Positions 35,422 to 43,103 of a stretch of 64,000 nucleotides of DNA are shown here, in pieces. Below the pieces are notes generated by a model. It searched no databases, was not told where the DNA came from, and saw nothing but the letters and a program-made list of their open reading frames with translations. Source of the DNA: Methylosinus sp. LW4 (lineage in GTDB: Bacteria > Pseudomonadota > Alphaproteobacteria > Rhizobiales > Beijerinckiaceae). The position numbers and the translations under genes are program-made. The DNA lies in the NCBI RefSeq assembly GCF_000379125.1, contig NZ_KB900626.1, forward strand, positions 1,459,748 through 1,523,747. Reading direction: 5' to 3'. The number at the start of each line of letters is the position of its first letter. The first letter of the stretch is position 1.

Positions 35422-36969
35422 ATGAAACGCGCTCTGTCGGTCACGAGAGAAGAGAATTTCGCGCAATGGTATCAGGCCATCGTCTCGGAGGCCGATATGG
35501 CCGAGACGAGCCCGGTGCGCGGCTGCATGATCGTCAAGCCCTGGGGCTATGGCGTCTGGGAGCTGATCCAGGGCGCGCTCGACCGGCGCATAAAAGAGAC
35601 CGGCCACGACAATTGCTATTTTCCGCTGTTCATCCCCATGAGCTTCATCGCTCAGGAGGCGAGCCATGTCGAAGGCTTCGCCAAGGAGATGGCGGTCGTC
35701 ACCCATCATCGGCTGAAGGCGGTGGACGGCAAGCTCGTCGTCGACCCCGACTCCAAGCTCGAGGAGCCGCTGATCGTGCGGCCGACCTCGGAGACGATCA
35801 TCGGCGACGCCTTCCGCCGCTGGGTCTCCTCGCATCGCGATTTGCCCGTGCTCATCAATCAATGGGCCAATGTCGTGCGCTGGGAGATGCGCACGCGGCT
35901 CTTCTTGCGGACGAGCGAGTTCCTCTGGCAGGAGGGCCACACCGCCCACGCCGACGAGGCCGACGCGCGGGAAGAGACGCGCAAAATGCTCGAGGTCTAT
36001 CGGCAAATCGTCGAGGATGTGCTCGCCGTGCCGGTGATCGCCGGCGAGAAGCCGGAGAATGAGCGCTTCCCCGGCGCCGTGAACACTTATTCCATCGAAG
36101 CGATGATGCAGGACGGCAAGGCCCTGCAGGCCGGCACCTCGCATTATCTCGGAACCAATTTCGCCCATGCGCAGAATATCCGCTTTCAGAGCGCCAGCGG
36201 CGAGCTGGAATATTGCCACACGACGAGCTGGGGCGTCTCGACGCGGCTCATCGGCGGCGTGATCATGACGCATGGCGACGATGACGGGCTGCGCCTGCCG
36301 CCCGCCATCGCCCCGCGTCAGGTGGTGATCGTGCCCATGCTGCGCGAGAAGCCCGAGGACGCCGAGGTGCTGGCCTTCTGCGACCGGCTGAAAGCCGAGC
36401 TGGACGGGCTCTTCGCGCTCGGCGCCCCCTTGCGCGCCATCGTCGACAAGAAGCCGGCGCGCGCCGCCAATAAGCGCTGGGACTGGGTGCGCCGCGGCGC
36501 ACCGATCATTCTCGAGATCGGCCCGCGCGACGCCGCCAATGACATGGTGACGCTGATCCGCCGCGATCGGCTGCGCGAGGGCGACAAGATCGTCTCCAGC
36601 GCGACGCCGCGCGCGGAATTCGTGAGCGCGGTCCCTGCCCTGCTCGCGGAAATCCAGGCGGCGCTGTTCGCCGAGGCGAAGGCGCGGCTCGAGGCCAACA
36701 TCCGCACCGATCTGACGAGCTTCGCCGAGATCGCCGATTATTTCGGCAAGGCGGCCGAGGACGACGAGGCTGCGGCAGCTTTCAAGGGCTGGGTGCGCGC
36801 GCCCTGGGCGCGGCCGACCGGCGCCGAGCTCGAGGAAGTGGAGACGCGGCTGAAGGCGCTGAAGCTGACGCTGCGCAATATTCCGCTCCAGCAGAGCGCG
36901 CCGAAGGGCGTCTGCGTCTTCACCGGCCGGCCGGCGGTGGAGGAGATTTTGATCGCGCGGGCGTATTGA
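35422..36969 (+). CDS. proS: Prolyl-tRNA synthetase, archaeal/eukaryotic-like (type 3)
   Basis: 515 residues. Class II core: NFAQWYQAIVSEADMAETSPVRGCM, PTSETIIGDAFRRWV (motif 2 region), FLWQEGHTAHA and WGVSTRLIGGVIMTHGDDDGL (motif 3). There is no bacterial editing insertion (INS), as in archaeal/eukaryotic-like ProRS, and the chain ends in Tyr (IARAY), which in the Thermus enzyme reaches the active site. The C-terminal zinc site is eroded: the usual APWC is APWA and the usual C-x2-C near the end reads CVFTG. Whether a bacterial-type ProRS exists elsewhere in the genome cannot be told. Confidence 0.9.
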   Translation: MKRALSVTREENFAQWYQAIVSEADMAETSPVRGCMIVKPWGYGVWELIQGALDRRIKETGHDNCYFPLFIPMSFIAQEASHVEGFAKEMAVVTHHRLKAVDGKLVVDPDSKLEEPLIVRPTSETIIGDAFRRWVSSHRDLPVLINQWANVVRWEMRTRLFLRTSEFLWQEGHTAHADEADAREETRKMLEVYRQIVEDVLAVPVIAGEKPENERFPGAVNTYSIEAMMQDGKALQAGTSHYLGTNFAHAQNIRFQSASGELEYCHTTSWGVSTRLIGGVIMTHGDDDGLRLPPAIAPRQVVIVPMLREKPEDAEVLAFCDRLKAELDGLFALGAPLRAIVDKKPARAANKRWDWVRRGAPIILEIGPRDAANDMVTLIRRDRLREGDKIVSSATPRAEFVSAVPALLAEIQAALFAEAKARLEANIRTDLTSFAEIADYFGKAAEDDEAAAAFKGWVRAPWARPTGAELEEVETRLKALKLTLRNIPLQQSAPKGVCVFTGRPAVEEILIARAY

Positions 36970-37023
36970 ACGCCGGGCGGGAGGGGCGGCGGAGCGTAGT
37001 CCGCCACCGCCCCTCGTCGCCCG

Positions 37024-37677
37024 TCAGCGAACCAGCAGCTCATATTCTATGTCTTGGACCATGCGCCCATAATCCATCGCGGTATGCTTGTAGCGCCCAC
37101 CGAATTTCAGCGTGTGACGTCCCGGCGCGAGCGAATGCAGCATCAGCCAAAAGCCGTCTGACGCCGCCGGATAGCCGTCGATGGGCGCCCCGCTGGTCGG
37201 AACTCGGGCGAAAATGTCGAAACAATCCGCAGTTCGAATGCGATGCGCCTCGGAGATAGGGTAAGGCGCTCCATCGAGCTCCGCGAACAGCTCGATCGCC
37301 GTGTCGTTATTGACGGCCGCGGCCTTTTGCGCTTGCGAGCAACTCATCCCGAGCATGCCCGGTCGCCTCCAGAAAGCCATGTTCACGAGCGGAAAGAATA
37401 TCGGCGTCCCCGTCGGCACGACACAACTTCGCCGCAGCTTCGACGAACCAAACCCTCCCGCCAGAAACCAAACGTCGGCCTGCTGCCCGAGGGCGCAGCG
37501 CGCGCCGGTCGTATCGGCCACCGGCCCATTGTCGCCATGCATCATGGCCCATTGCCACCAGCGCGCCGTCAATTCCGGGGTCGGCGCCTGTCCCGAGGGC
37601 GGCCCCCACGGCGCCGCCGCGGCCTGCATGGCCGAAAACAAGAACAGAATAAAACTGCGAATGAAATTTCCGGCCAT
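37024..37677 (-). CDS. Uncharacterised exported protein
   Basis: 217 residues from MAGNFIRSFILFLFSAMQAAAAP, a signal peptide preceded by GGAGG. The mature part has two pairs of Cys (RCALG, RRSCVVP, MSCSQ, ADCFD) probably in disulphides, and blocks PELTARWWQWAM, GTPIFFPLVNMAF and AASDGFWLMLHSLAPGRHTLKFGG. The last block recalls beta-sandwich proteins, but I do not recognise the family. Periplasmic or secreted. It is divergent from three small exported TonB-C-like genes. Confidence 0.65.
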   Translation of the reverse strand: MAGNFIRSFILFLFSAMQAAAAPWGPPSGQAPTPELTARWWQWAMMHGDNGPVADTTGARCALGQQADVWFLAGGFGSSKLRRSCVVPTGTPIFFPLVNMAFWRRPGMLGMSCSQAQKAAAVNNDTAIELFAELDGAPYPISEAHRIRTADCFDIFARVPTSGAPIDGYPAASDGFWLMLHSLAPGRHTLKFGGRYKHTAMDYGRMVQDIEYELLVR

Positions 37678-37840
37678 CGCCGCCTCCGTTGGCCATTGGA
37701 AGTCACGGCGCGGCCGCCGCCGATCCGGTGTCTGCGTTCCATCGACTCGAAACATTGACTGCGCCATACGCCACTATAAACATTGGAGTAGGAAGCGCGA
37801 ATGGCGACTTCGACGATTATTGCTCTCGAGGAATTGCACA

Positions 37841-38191
37841 ATGAAAGCGGCGATCATGCTGGTTTGCACACTCATGCTATGCCTCCCGGCGCTGTCCCAG
37901 CCGCTCTCCGGGGGCGCGAGCAAGACCGACCAAAATCTAGAAATTTGGAAACGTGAGGTTTTTCGTCGGATCGAGGATCACGCGCCACGATTGAATTTGG
38001 GATATGCGCGGACGACGGTGGAGTTTCGGGTCGATCGCTCCGGGCGCGTCTATGATGTCAAAGTCCAGCGCGCCAATGACGCCCAAGCGCTCATCATCGC
38101 GAGCATGATGTCGTCGCTCGAGGTGCCGCCGCCTCCCCGATCGGCCGGCGCCGGCTGCTGCTGGCTCTCGCTGAACGTCTCCTTCCATTGA
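37841..38191 (+). CDS. Small exported protein with TonB-C-like domain, paralogue 1
   Basis: 116 residues from the ATG after GAGGAA. A signal peptide (MKAAIMLVCTLMLCLPALSQ) is followed by one domain: WKREVFRRIEDHAPRLNLG, then VEFRVDRSGRVYDVKVQRANDAQALIIASMMSSLEVPPPP, and two adjacent Cys near the end. The pattern F-VD-G-V...V--SN...ALL--...SL--PPP is that of TonB/TolA C-terminal domains. It lacks a membrane anchor and a Pro-rich spacer, so it is not a working energy transducer. Related genes follow at 38699 and 39118. Confidence 0.72.
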   Translation: MKAAIMLVCTLMLCLPALSQPLSGGASKTDQNLEIWKREVFRRIEDHAPRLNLGYARTTVEFRVDRSGRVYDVKVQRANDAQALIIASMMSSLEVPPPPRSAGAGCCWLSLNVSFH

Positions 38192-38260
38192 CGGCGCCGT
38201 CTCGCCCTCGAAGGCGCTTCGCGCCATTTTCGACCGCGAGACCGATCGGAGACCACGCCA

Positions 38261-38569
38261 ATGGACATCCCCCCTTTCGACCCCGCCATCGCCGCGGGAG
38301 TCGCCCTCTCGACCGCCGTGACGGACGCCGTCTATGTGTTCTTCAACGCAGCGGTTTCCGAACGCCGTCGCGTCGCCGCAGCGAGCTGGAGCAGCGTGTG
38401 GTATCTGCTCTCCGCTTTCGCGGTCATCAGCTACACATCCAACTGGGCCTATGTGCTGTTCGCCGCGCTCGGCGCCTGGATCGGCGGGTTTTTGTCGATC
38501 ACCGCCCTCAATCGCGTCGCCCCGCCGCGAGGCGCGCTCGGCGCCGCGAGAAATGACCGAAACGAATGA
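38261..38569 (+). CDS. Small membrane protein
   Basis: 102 residues. Hydrophobic segments at about 8-30 and 43-85 (VWYLLSAFAVISYTSNWAYVLFAALGAWIGGFLSITAL) suggest three membrane helices with Arg clusters in the first loop and the tail. No family recognised. It sits 69 nt after the first TonB-C-like gene and before the second, on the same strand; a link is only positional. Confidence 0.6.
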   Translation: MDIPPFDPAIAAGVALSTAVTDAVYVFFNAAVSERRRVAAASWSSVWYLLSAFAVISYTSNWAYVLFAALGAWIGGFLSITALNRVAPPRGALGAARNDRNE

Positions 38570-38698
38570 CGGGAAAACCGGCCGGCGCTCGACGAAATCA
38601 CTCACCTTATTGACCGCGCAACGCGTTCGGATATTCATAGATCACAAGGCGCGGGCGGCGAATTTCCAGGCGCTATGTTTCGTTCGAGGACCGAATTT

Positions 38699-39091
38699 AT
38701 GAAAGCGGCGGCGTTTTTTTCGGCCTTTCTGCTCGTTCTCGCCCAACCGGCGACAGCCCAATCGATCTTCGACGGGCTCGGCGGAACAGGAGACCCTGCA
38801 CGGGACGCCGCCTCGGCGGAATATGAGCAATGGAAGAGGACGATCGCCCGTCAGGCGAAAGAGCACACCTCGCGCCTCTGGCTCGGACATGGGTCTGTGA
38901 CCGTACATTTCTGCGTCGACGCCGCCGGCCGAGTGGCCGATGCGAATGTCGTGAAAGCCAGCAATAACGAGCAGGCGCTCCTCGCCTTGAGCACGATTTC
39001 GTCGCTCAAATTGCCGCCTCCCCCGGCCTCGGCCCGCAAGGCGGCCGGCGGCAAATGCCACTTATTCTCGCAGAGCTTCTTCTATCCTTGA
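38699..39091 (+). CDS. Small exported protein with TonB-C-like domain, paralogue 2
   Basis: 130 residues from MKAAAFFSAFL (an in-frame ATG at 38675 would add eight residues before the signal peptide). Signal peptide to about AQPATAQ. Domain: EQWKRTIARQAKEHTSRLWLGHG, VHFCVDAAGRVADANVVKASNNEQALLALSTISSLKLPPPP. The VxxF-VD--G pattern matches paralogues 1 and 3. Two Cys (VHFC, GGKC) may pair. The local N-terminal sequence SIFDGLGG differs from its relatives, so divergence is old or fast. Confidence 0.72.
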   Translation: MKAAAFFSAFLLVLAQPATAQSIFDGLGGTGDPARDAASAEYEQWKRTIARQAKEHTSRLWLGHGSVTVHFCVDAAGRVADANVVKASNNEQALLALSTISSLKLPPPPASARKAAGGKCHLFSQSFFYP

Positions 39092-39117
39092 GCCCGGCGG
39101 ACGGGAGGCCACGCATC

Positions 39118-39492
39118 ATGTATCGAGCGATCATCGTATTTTGTCTGATCGGCGCGTCGCCGGCGGCCTTGGCGCAATCCCTCTTCGGCCCCTCGGAGCG
39201 GCCCACTCTGGCCGCCTGCATGGCGACCCCGGAGAACAAGGCCTGGATACAGACCGTCACCCAGCAGCTCCGCGAGCGCGCGCCGAAGCTCAATCTGGGA
39301 CGTGGAACAGTGACCATCAAGTTCCACGTCGATTTCAGAGGCCATGTCACCAGAGCCTCTTTCGCGAACTACGACAATAACGCCCGCGCGCTGGTCGCGG
39401 CGGGCATGATCACCTCGCTGAAGCTGCCGCCGCCGCCATTCGACATGGAAACCGACTGCCGCGACTTCGAGCAGACCTTCCGCTTCCATTGA
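39118..39492 (+). CDS. Small exported protein with TonB-C-like domain, paralogue 3
   Basis: 124 residues from MYRAIIVFCLIG after GGGAGG. Signal peptide ends near ALAQ. Domain: WIQTVTQQLRERAPKLNLGRGTV, IKFHVDFRGHVTRASFANYDNNARALVAAGMITSLKLPPPP and a Cys pair (AACMA, TDCRD). It begins 26 nt after paralogue 2, so the two are co-transcribed. The N-terminus QSLFGPSERP resembles QSIFDGLGG of paralogue 2. Periplasmic or secreted. Confidence 0.72.
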   Translation: MYRAIIVFCLIGASPAALAQSLFGPSERPTLAACMATPENKAWIQTVTQQLRERAPKLNLGRGTVTIKFHVDFRGHVTRASFANYDNNARALVAAGMITSLKLPPPPFDMETDCRDFEQTFRFH

Positions 39493-39732
39493 CCGCTGGC
39501 AGGCGCCGCTGGCGAGCCGCCCCCGACCGCCCGATCGGAATTGGCGGCCACAATGCCGAGCGGGAGGCGGCCAACGCCGAGCCTGCGCCGGCTCGCCGCA
39601 GTTGGAATGAAATTTGATCGCGAAAGGCGTAACAACCGTTGTCCATAACGGCGCTTTTCGACGTACGGGAGAGGCGCAGAGCGCGTTTACGCCACATTCG
39701 GCCCATATTCGGGCCGTCCTTGGAGCGAGACT

Positions 39733-41304
39733 ATGTCTCGAATCGAACGCGCGGCCGCCAAAACGGCCGAGGTCGAGGCCGATCGGATGAACATGAGCGC
39801 GAAACCGACCCTACGCAGCTTTCTCGCCGTCGCCGCCATTGTCGCGGCGTCGGGGGCGTCGGCGGCCCCTTCCGTCGTCATCGACGTCGCCAGCGGCCAG
39901 GTCCTCGAGCAGGAGCAGGCGACCCAGAGCTGGTATCCCGCCTCGCTGACCAAGCTGATGACCGTCTATGTGGCGCTGGACGCGGTGCGCTCCGGCCGCA
40001 TTCAATATGACACGCCGATGATCGTGTCGCCCCGCGCGCTCTCCATGGCGCCGTCGAAAATGGGCTTTCCGGTCGGCTCGGAGGTGACGCTGCGCAATGC
40101 GCTGGTCATGCTGATGGTTAAATCCGCCAATGACATAGCCGTCACCATTGCGGAGGGCGTCTCCGGCTCGGTGGAGGCCTTCGCCGATGAGATGAACCGC
40201 GCCTCGGCCAAGCTCGGCATGCGCGAATCCTATTGGGCCAATCCCAACGGCCTGCCGGACGACCGGCAAGTGACCTCGGCGCGCGATCTCGCCATTCTCG
40301 GCCGCGCGCTGCTGACGGAGTTTCCCGAATCCGCGGGCTTTTTCAACATAGGCGCGATGCAGCTCGGCCGGCAGATCCATCCGACGCACAATGGCCTGCT
40401 CGGCCGTTATCCGGGCGCGGATGGCATGAAGACCGGCTTCACCTGCCCGGCCGGCTATAATCTCGTCGCCAGCGCCACCCATGGCGGGCAGAAGCTCATC
40501 GCCGTGGTGCTCGGCGCGCCGACGGCGGCCGCCCGCACGGCCAAGGCGGCCTCGCTGCTGGACCGCGCCTTCATGACCGGCTCGCCTTCGGGCTCGGCGA
40601 CGTCCCTGCCGACCTTCGGCGTCGGCCAGGCGCCGGACATGCGCGACAGCGTGTGCCGCCATCGCGGCAAGGCCAACGCCGAATATATGGCCGAGGTCGA
40701 GGATATGAATGTCGCCATTCCGCGCGAGAACGGCTCGACCGATCAGGTGAACGTCAAGACCATCGCCGCCCTGCCCCGCGCGCGCTTCGAGCCGACGCCT
40801 GTTTATCTCGGTCGCGCTCCCGGCTATGAGGGGCCGGTCGCCGGCGTGCGCGATCCTGGAACGCCGGTCGGCTCGCCCTCGACCGTCACCGCCTACGCCC
40901 ATGAGCCGCCGGCCGCCGCCGCCTCGCCGATAAGCCGCCCCGCGCCCGATGCGCTCTCCATGCGCCATGGCCGCAAGGCGGCGGCAAAGGCCGCGCATGC
41001 GCCGGCGCAGAAGAAGACAGCCAAGGCGAAAGCGCCGCCGCAGGAGGACGCCGCCATCGAGGCGGAGGCGACGGAAAAGCCCGCGAAGACGGCGAAGCCC
41101 GCGCACGCCAAGCCAGCGCAGGGCAAGCCGGCGCAAGGCAAGAATGTCGCCGCCAAAACATCGGCGAAGGCTCCCGCCAAAGCTCCGGCGAAGGCCCCGG
41201 CCGCCAAGGCGGCGGCGAAGGCTCCGGGCAAGAGCGTCTCCGCCAAGAACGATAAGCATGCGATCGGCGATCACGCCCCGCCGCGCCAAGACAATGAGCA
41301 GTGA
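39733..41304 (+). CDS. D-alanyl-D-alanine carboxypeptidase (S11 family) with Lys/Ala-rich tail
   Basis: 523 residues. N-terminal signal-like stretch LRSFLAVAAIVAASGASA; the start at 39733 has GGAG 8 nt upstream but gives a long leading segment (ATG at 39787 possible). Catalytic motifs: SLTK (SxxK), SAN (SxN) and KTG in DGMKTGFTCPAG. It trims the terminal D-Ala of peptidoglycan pentapeptides in the periplasm. From about residue 404 the chain becomes a Lys/Ala/Pro repeat (KPAQGKPAQGK, KAPAKAPAKAPA), like a histone H1 tail, very basic. PBP5-type C-terminal amphipathic anchor is not seen; the tail may tether it to acidic envelope polymers. Confidence 0.88.
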   Translation: MSRIERAAAKTAEVEADRMNMSAKPTLRSFLAVAAIVAASGASAAPSVVIDVASGQVLEQEQATQSWYPASLTKLMTVYVALDAVRSGRIQYDTPMIVSPRALSMAPSKMGFPVGSEVTLRNALVMLMVKSANDIAVTIAEGVSGSVEAFADEMNRASAKLGMRESYWANPNGLPDDRQVTSARDLAILGRALLTEFPESAGFFNIGAMQLGRQIHPTHNGLLGRYPGADGMKTGFTCPAGYNLVASATHGGQKLIAVVLGAPTAAARTAKAASLLDRAFMTGSPSGSATSLPTFGVGQAPDMRDSVCRHRGKANAEYMAEVEDMNVAIPRENGSTDQVNVKTIAALPRARFEPTPVYLGRAPGYEGPVAGVRDPGTPVGSPSTVTAYAHEPPAAAASPISRPAPDALSMRHGRKAAAKAAHAPAQKKTAKAKAPPQEDAAIEAEATEKPAKTAKPAHAKPAQGKPAQGKNVAAKTSAKAPAKAPAKAPAAKAAAKAPGKSVSAKNDKHAIGDHAPPRQDNEQ

Positions 41305-42484
41305 TTCGCCAATGACCGAGCGTTCCGAGCCGCGTCGTCCGCCGCCGCCCATTCCGCTGACGATCCTCACCGGCTTTCTGGGCGCCGGCAAGACGTCTCT
41401 GCTCAATCGCCTGCTCGCCTCGCCGGAGCTCGCCGACACGCTCGTGCTCATCAATGAGTTCGGCGAGGTCGGCATAGATCATCTGCTGGTCGAGAATGTC
41501 GAAGGCGACATGATCGTCATGAGCTCAGGCTGCATCTGCTGCTCGATCCGCGGCGATCTCGTCGCGGCGCTCGAGGACGCGCTGCGCAAGCTCGACAATG
41601 GCCGCATTCGCCCGTTCCGGCGCGTCGTGCTGGAGACGACAGGGCTCGCCGATCCGGCGCCTATTCTCCACACCATCATGTCGCATCCCTATCTCGCGCT
41701 GCGCTATCGGCTGGACGGCGTGGTCACGCTGGTCGACGCTGTGAATGGCGCCGCGACGCTGGACGCGCATGAGGAGGCGGTGAAGCAGGCCGCCGTCGCC
41801 GATCGGCTGGTCATCGCCAAGACTGACCTCCCCGAGGGCGCCGCCCGGCTAGAGGCGCTCGATCAGCGCCTGGCGCGGCTCAATCCGGCGGCGCGCCGGC
41901 TCATCGCCGCGGCGGGAGAGGCGAGCCCCGCCGCTCTGCTCGACTGCGGGCTCTATGACGCCTCCGGCAAGATTCCGCAGGTCGCCAAATGGCTGAACGA
42001 CGAGGCGGTCGCGGCGGCGCACGAGGCGCATCACCATCATCACGATCACGATCATCACGATCATGACCACCACGGTCATACGCATCAGGACGTGAATCGT
42101 CACGACGCGCATATTCGCGCCTTCTGCGTCACGAGCGACGCGCCGCTCGGCCCGCAGGCTTTCGACATGTTCGTCGAGATATTGCGGCAGGCGCATGGTC
42201 CGCATCTCTTGCGCGTGAAGGGAATCGTCGGCCTCACCGACGATCTCGAGCGGCCCGTGGCCGTGCATGGCGTGCAGCACGTCTTCCATCCGCCGCATCG
42301 CCTCGCCGCCTGGCCGGACGCCGATCGACGCACGCGGCTCGTCTTCATCGTCAAGGATTTGGACCCGTCCTTCGTCGAGAAGCTCTACGCCGCCGTCGCG
42401 GGAATTCCGGCGCCGGACACGCCGGACGCCGCCGCGCTGCAGGATAATCCGCTTGCCCCCAAAAACGCCGGCCTGCTAGGCTGA
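41294..42484 (+). CDS. CobW/ZNG1-family GTP-binding metal chaperone
   Basis: 396 residues. PIPLTILTGFLGAGKTSLLN holds the P-loop, SGCICCSIRGDL the metal-binding CxCC, TTGLADPAPI switch-type DxxG region and IAKTDL the nucleotide specificity motif. Between residues ~237 and 256 is a His-rich segment (about 12 His with Asp), as in zinc or nickel chaperones of this group. It probably delivers Zn, Co or Ni to a target enzyme. It overlaps dacF-like gene by 11 nt (ATG at 41312 is an alternative). The partner cannot be named from context. Confidence 0.88.
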   Translation: MSSDSPMTERSEPRRPPPPIPLTILTGFLGAGKTSLLNRLLASPELADTLVLINEFGEVGIDHLLVENVEGDMIVMSSGCICCSIRGDLVAALEDALRKLDNGRIRPFRRVVLETTGLADPAPILHTIMSHPYLALRYRLDGVVTLVDAVNGAATLDAHEEAVKQAAVADRLVIAKTDLPEGAARLEALDQRLARLNPAARRLIAAAGEASPAALLDCGLYDASGKIPQVAKWLNDEAVAAAHEAHHHHHDHDHHDHDHHGHTHQDVNRHDAHIRAFCVTSDAPLGPQAFDMFVEILRQAHGPHLLRVKGIVGLTDDLERPVAVHGVQHVFHPPHRLAAWPDADRRTRLVFIVKDLDPSFVEKLYAAVAGIPAPDTPDAAALQDNPLAPKNAGLLG

Positions 42485-42512
42485 CGCGGGGCAAGCATCG
42501 GAATCGCGCGTC

Positions 42513-43085
42513 ATGAGCAAATTCTTCGCATCGATCGAGCCGCAGCATCGCGACTTCATCGAGAAGCAGAAGCTCTTCTTCGTCGCCTCCGCCGCGCCCG
42601 CCTCGCGCGTGAACGTCTCGCCCAAGAGCGCCGATACGCTGCGCCTCATCGACGAGCGGACCGCCGTCTATATCGACCGCACCGGCAGCGGCAATGAGAC
42701 GGCGGCGCATATGCGAGCAGACGGGCGCCTCACCTTCATGTTCTGCGCGCTCGACGGCGCGCCGCTGATCCTGCGCCTCTATGGCCGCGGCCGGGCGCTG
42801 GCGCGCGGCGGCGCGGAGTATGCGCGGCTGCTGCGCTCCGCCTTCGGCGGGACGGAGCCGCCGGGCGCACGGCAGATGATCCTGATCGACGTCCAATCCG
42901 TGCAGACGTCCTGCGGCTTCGCCGTGCCGCTCTATGATTACGCCGGCGAGCGCGACGGGCTCGACCGCTGGGCCGTGTCGAAAGGCGAGCAGGCGCTCGA
43001 CGCCTATCGCCGGGAAAAGAACCAGCAGAGCATAGACGGGCTGCCCACCGGCCTGTTCGAGAATGAAGATCTGGTCGCCGAATAG
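42513..43085 (+). CDS. Pyridoxamine 5'-phosphate oxidase-like FMN-binding protein
   Basis: 190 residues. FFVASAAPASRVNVSPK, YIDRTGSGNETAAHMRADGRLTFMFCAL and LRLYGRGRAL are the split-barrel blocks of the PPOX family (the HMRADGRL block touches the FMN phosphate). The C-terminal half contains SCGFAVPLYDYAGERDGLDRWA. This subgroup is uncharacterised; it is not PdxH, which has a different C-terminus. It is close behind the CobW gene and 18 nt before kup. Confidence 0.78.
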   Translation: MSKFFASIEPQHRDFIEKQKLFFVASAAPASRVNVSPKSADTLRLIDERTAVYIDRTGSGNETAAHMRADGRLTFMFCALDGAPLILRLYGRGRALARGGAEYARLLRSAFGGTEPPGARQMILIDVQSVQTSCGFAVPLYDYAGERDGLDRWAVSKGEQALDAYRREKNQQSIDGLPTGLFENEDLVAE

Positions 43086-43103
43086 GCGCGAGGCGAAACT
43101 CAC

